A DNA stretch of 64,000 nucleotides from Kiloniellales bacterium. GTDB taxonomy: Bacteria > Pseudomonadota > Alphaproteobacteria > Kiloniellales > JAKSBE01. This document shows, piece by piece, positions 61,137-64,000 of this stretch. A program made the translations under genes and the position numbers. The DNA lies in NCBI GenBank assembly GCA_030066685.1, contig JASJBF010000051.1, positions 62,001-126,000 of the forward strand, written 5' to 3'. Position 1 is the stretch's first letter; each line of letters starts with the position of its first letter. The notes below the pieces were generated by a model, which was not told where the DNA came from, ran no database searches, and saw only the letters and a program-made list of their open reading frames with translations.

Positions 61137-61853
61137 TCAGTCGGCGTCCTCGCCCTGCACCATCAGCTCCAGGGTCTTCACGTCGGTCACGACGATGTAG
61201 CCGCCGCGGTCGTAGGTGATGACTCCCTGGTCCTGGAGCAGCCGCAGCGACTTGTTGGTGCTTTCCCGGGTCGCACCGAGCATGTTGCCGAGCTCTTCCT
61301 GGGAAAGCTTGATGTCCAGCTTGATCCCCTCGCGGCTTGGCGAGCCGTGGCCCCGGGTCAGGGTCAGCAGCCGCTTGGCCAGCCGGCGCGGGATGTTGAG
61401 GAAGATCGTGTCCTCGATGATGTCGCTGATCCAGCGGACGCGCTCGCAGAGCATCTCCATCATCCGTATGCAAAGCGCGGGGTGCTTCTCCAAAAAAGGG
61501 ACGAAGTCCTTCCTGTCGACCCTCAGCAGCTTGGTCGGTGCCATGGCGACCGCGCCGGCGGTCCGTTCCCGTCCGTCCAGCAGGGCGATCTCGCCCAAGA
61601 CCTGGCCCGGTTCCATGATGTTCAGGAAGATCTCCCGTCCCTCATCCGACAGCGTGTTGATTCCGACCCGTCCGGCCAGGATCGCGTAGAGGCACTCGCC
61701 GGGAGCGCCCTTGTGGAAGATCACCTGGCCATCGGTGAAGACCTCGGTCTTGCAGAGGTTCAGGAACTCGTCGAGCTCTGCCGCCTGAAGCTGGCTCAAC
61801 AGCCCTGTGGACAGGATCTTCTTGAGCTCCGCAGACTCTCGGTTGAATGACAT
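61137..61853 (-). CDS. Crp/Fnr family transcriptional regulator
   Basis: A 238-residue protein. The N-terminal cyclic-nucleotide-binding barrel has GQVIFHKGAPGECLYAILAGRV and the phosphate cassette GEIALLDGRERTAGAVA, with Arg and Thr at the cAMP-contact positions. The long dimer helix is followed by a winged HTH: LSQEELGNMLGATRESTNKSLRLLQDQGVI. The FNR cysteines are absent, so it is not an FNR oxygen sensor; a cNMP or another ligand is likely. It stands 108 bp downstream of TfuA on the same strand. Confidence 0.92.
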   Translation of the reverse strand: MSFNRESAELKKILSTGLLSQLQAAELDEFLNLCKTEVFTDGQVIFHKGAPGECLYAILAGRVGINTLSDEGREIFLNIMEPGQVLGEIALLDGRERTAGAVAMAPTKLLRVDRKDFVPFLEKHPALCIRMMEMLCERVRWISDIIEDTIFLNIPRRLAKRLLTLTRGHGSPSREGIKLDIKLSQEELGNMLGATRESTNKSLRLLQDQGVITYDRGGYIVVTDVKTLELMVQGEDAD

Positions 61854-61961
61854 TCCACAGGTTCCCGGCTTGGATGACGACGACAGAATACTCCCGCACT
61901 GTCGCCTTCGTCCAATGGCATGGTTCGGTATTGGGAGTCGCCGGCGCCCCGGCGCCGAAAC

Positions 61962-62714
61962 TCAGGCCGTTCCGGGCCGATGACCCTGCCCGGACAGCCG
62001 GGTGGCCTGGTCCCAGTGGACTGTGTGCTCGAAGTGGAACTGAACCTGCTTGACCGGCGGCTCGCCCTTGAAACGGTCGCGCATGGTCCGCAGCATGAGC
62101 AAGGCATCCTCGCGCTTCTGGTCGACCCGGCCGCCGGGGAGCCAGGATCTGAAACGTTCGAGCTCGGCGTTCGACACGCCCGACGCGGCGGCATCCGAGA
62201 TCATGGTGCCGTAGGTCCGCTCCCGGTAATGCCGGGCCTTGGCCGCGCTTTCGAGGCTCTGTCGCGAGGCTTCCGTCAGGACGTTGGCGGCGCAGGCATC
62301 GGAGAGGGTTCGGCGGATCGACACCATGGCCTCGGAGAGCAAAGGATACCCGAGTTCCGCCGGTCCATGGGTGACGGCAACCTCGTCGTCGTCCTCCAGG
62401 TGGCCGTCCCGAAAGGCCTGAAAGATCGCGCCCACGCCTTCCATGCCGAAAGGCGCGAGCTCTGCGGCGCGCAGGGCACCCATGCTCGAGGCGCCAAAGA
62501 CGTGGACCCCGCGGCTCAGGGCGTAGAGGATCTCCTTGTGCCAGACCGAGGGCACGTTTTCGAAGTAGCCGTCGATGATCCCGATCGCCACCGGTTTCTT
62601 GAGCGTGACCCGGTACACGTCGCCTTCGGAGACCGGCGGCAGGTACTCGGCCGGCAACTCCTCCCTCGCCTCCTCGGCCGGCAGCGTCGGCCCGGTGAAG
62701 ATGTAGATCGTCAT
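61962..62714 (-). CDS. TfuA-like protein (YcaO partner)
   Basis: A 250-residue protein. The family core is seen: IYIFTGPTLPAEEAREEL, IGIIDGYFENVPSVWHKEIL, and VHVFGASSMGALRAAELAPFGMEGVG. TfuA, first named in the trifolitoxin cluster of Rhizobium, works with YcaO to put sulphur into peptide backbones, probably by preparing or delivering sulphide. Its ATG overlaps the YcaO stop (ATGA). The C-terminus (HTVHWDQATRL) has no known domain. Confidence 0.92.
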   Translation of the reverse strand: MTIYIFTGPTLPAEEAREELPAEYLPPVSEGDVYRVTLKKPVAIGIIDGYFENVPSVWHKEILYALSRGVHVFGASSMGALRAAELAPFGMEGVGAIFQAFRDGHLEDDDEVAVTHGPAELGYPLLSEAMVSIRRTLSDACAANVLTEASRQSLESAAKARHYRERTYGTMISDAAASGVSNAELERFRSWLPGGRVDQKREDALLMLRTMRDRFKGEPPVKQVQFHFEHTVHWDQATRLSGQGHRPGTA

Positions 62715-63946
62715 GTCTGGCCTCCCTTGAGGCGCCGAAGCCGCTCACCGGGAACGTAGCGTGCCGAGCTGTCAATCCCCTCCAGGCCGGGAATGATGAC
62801 CCGCACCACGGGGATCTTGAACTCCGGCCTGGTCAGATCGACGGCGATGACTTCTTCTATCCCGACGGCCCGGAGCCGGTCGAGCAGCAGGCGTAGATCC
62901 TCTTCGAAGCTGCGACCGTGATAGGACGGTGCATCATGGAAGCTGCGGCCGCCGGTGCTGGGTGCCATGACCCTTCGCCAAGCGTCGTAGGTCTGGCGGT
63001 CGAGGAACGCCTCGTAGCCCTGCCTCGGCATGTCGTCGCGCGCGCCGGCGATGAAGGTGAGCCGGCTCTGCGCCGCTTCCGTCAGGGCACGCAGCAAAGC
63101 GACCTCGCGGACCAGGTGGCAGCCCATGCCGGCTGCGGGACGGACGGTCTGCGAAAGACCTGAATCCTCCTGGAGGATTCGGCAAAGGAAGACCGGCAGG
63201 CCGATATCGCTTGTGGTTTCCCATACCGCGACCATGACGCCGGCCTGCGCAAAGCGGTCCAGCAACTCGCGGCAACGGGGGTCATCGACCGTGTGGAGGT
63301 TGACCCTTGTCGCTTCGCGCTCGCTGTCTTCAAGCCGGTGCCAGAGCGTCATGGCATCCCGCTCGATCAATTCGCAGATCGCGTGGGTGGTCGCCTCCAG
63401 ATAGTGGTTGCCAGAGGCCAGGCCGTTGGAACTGGCCTGGAAACAGCCGTGCCCGCTGGGCAGGGGCAAGGTGTAGTCCAGGTGAACCGTCTCGTAGGGA
63501 ACCCAGCGCGGACTATCGCCCATAAGGTCGTCGCCCTCGACCCAGAGAATTCGCTCGAAGGGCGTGAACCGGCTGTCGGAGAGCCGCGGGAGCCGATCCA
63601 CATCGACCACGGCTTGGGTGTACCTCAGGTCTTCAAGGCTGCAGAGCTTGAGCGGATGGGAGATCCGCTCGGCGTGAAGGGATTCGACCGATTCCATCAG
63701 GCCGGAGACCTTGGCCGCGATCAGGTCGAAACCTTTGCCCTGGGCCACGGAAACGGAGCGCGAGTTCGGCCGGCACACCATGACCACCGGGATTCCGATA
63801 GTGTCGAGACCTGTGACGTTTGCGATGCGTGTGATGCCCATGACCGGGACGAACGGCAAGACCCGCTCCAGGGTCTTCTCGGGCGGGACAAGACGATGGG
63901 TGGACTCACGATAGCCCTTGGTTGCTTCTGCGACTTCCAACCCCAT
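62711..63946 (-). CDS. YcaO-like protein, TfuA-associated class
   Basis: A 411-residue protein. Characteristic segments are LPFVPVMGITRIANVTGLDTIGIPVVMVCRPNSRS and SVAQGKGFDLIAAKVSGLMESVESLHAE, with the Glu residues that bind Mg-ATP, and later NGLASGNHYLEATTHAICELIERDA. The C-terminus has PGERLRRL and lacks the PxPxP end of azoline cyclodehydratases, so it is of the thioamide-type class. It activates a backbone amide with ATP. The gene lies 54 bp from the window edge, so its promoter and any precursor gene are only partly inside. Confidence 0.93.
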   Translation of the reverse strand: MGLEVAEATKGYRESTHRLVPPEKTLERVLPFVPVMGITRIANVTGLDTIGIPVVMVCRPNSRSVSVAQGKGFDLIAAKVSGLMESVESLHAERISHPLKLCSLEDLRYTQAVVDVDRLPRLSDSRFTPFERILWVEGDDLMGDSPRWVPYETVHLDYTLPLPSGHGCFQASSNGLASGNHYLEATTHAICELIERDAMTLWHRLEDSEREATRVNLHTVDDPRCRELLDRFAQAGVMVAVWETTSDIGLPVFLCRILQEDSGLSQTVRPAAGMGCHLVREVALLRALTEAAQSRLTFIAGARDDMPRQGYEAFLDRQTYDAWRRVMAPSTGGRSFHDAPSYHGRSFEEDLRLLLDRLRAVGIEEVIAVDLTRPEFKIPVVRVIIPGLEGIDSSARYVPGERLRRLKGGQT

Positions 63947-64000
63947 CGTCTCTTGCCTCGTGAAGACCCAAGCTTCAGCCCGACAAAGCCTAGATCAAGT

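Noticed and set aside
61796-62194. Possible precursor peptide between TfuA and the Crp regulator
   Set aside because: The frame overlaps both genes, has no SD, and no core-like Cys/Ser/Gly tail; no precursor could be defined.

Overview
This 64 kb window is a GC-rich (about 70%) stretch of chromosome from an alphaproteobacterium, most like the Rhodospirillales/Kiloniellales groups. Supporting signs are an F1-ATPase zeta-subunit (DUF1476) gene, separate PurS/PurQ/PurL proteins next to BolA and a CGFS glutaredoxin, lone TctC and TAXI solute receptors, a GlnRS, and dispersed palindromes whose ends read AGAGC. The window is almost all genes. I saw no CRISPR array, prophage or intact insertion sequence, and one tRNA gene. 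Domain and family calls rest on motifs read by eye; no database search was run.

Layout. 1-8.7 kb: end of a methyltransferase, a short-chain dehydrogenase, tRNA-Val(CAC), a DUF3108 exported protein, phosphoglycolate phosphatase divergent from glmU-glmS (UDP-GlcNAc synthesis), a DUF805 protein and a geranylgeranyl-reductase-like flavoprotein. 8.8-21.4 kb: accessory metabolism with succinate-semialdehyde dehydrogenase, an AT-richer patch with an ABM-like protein, an XRE-cupin regulator with a GNAT enzyme, an MFS transporter, two MDR oxidoreductases, a Tat-exported superoxide-reductase-like protein, a transglutaminase-like protein, an ABC exporter pair and glutathione reductase. 21.5-29 kb: a short threonyl-tRNA synthetase with a threonine-rich leader peptide, an EF-hand protein divergent from a two-component system, a MarR regulator with a membrane-protein target, and a DUF4153 protein. 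29-48.7 kb: mostly housekeeping (class II DAHP synthase, nicotinate phosphoribosyltransferase, nadE, glnS, cysS, cimA, trmJ, rpsD) plus an Ior-type molybdenum hydroxylase, a DadA-like oxidase, a DUF4863 cupin and a YbjQ-YbjQ-M48 cluster. 48.7-61 kb: orphan TctC and TAXI receptors, then a purine cluster (purC-purS-purQ-purL) with bolA-grxD, an NRDE protein, argF, the zeta subunit and purB. 61-64 kb: a Crp-family regulator, TfuA and YcaO, apparently a thioamide-forming pair whose upstream region lies beyond the window.

Most notable. (1) Upstream of the editing-domain-less ThrRS (21529-22716, minus strand) there is a complete-looking attenuator: a TTGACT-17-TATCCA promoter whose start site would fall on the A of an ATG, a 26-codon leader peptide with six consecutive Thr codons, competing hairpins and a terminator with a GAAA loop and U-run. 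This looks like a leaderless threonine attenuator, comparable in design to the leaderless trpL of Sinorhizobium. (2) A translationally coupled YcaO-TfuA pair at the right edge. (3) A Tat-exported superoxide-reductase-like protein that keeps the iron ligands but lacks the usual Lys before the first His ligand. (4) Matching palindromic operators at a MarR gene and its neighbour. (5) An NrtS-like membrane segment open in frame into purS. (6) Three families of dispersed palindromic or inverted repeats, one supplying the stop codon of argF.
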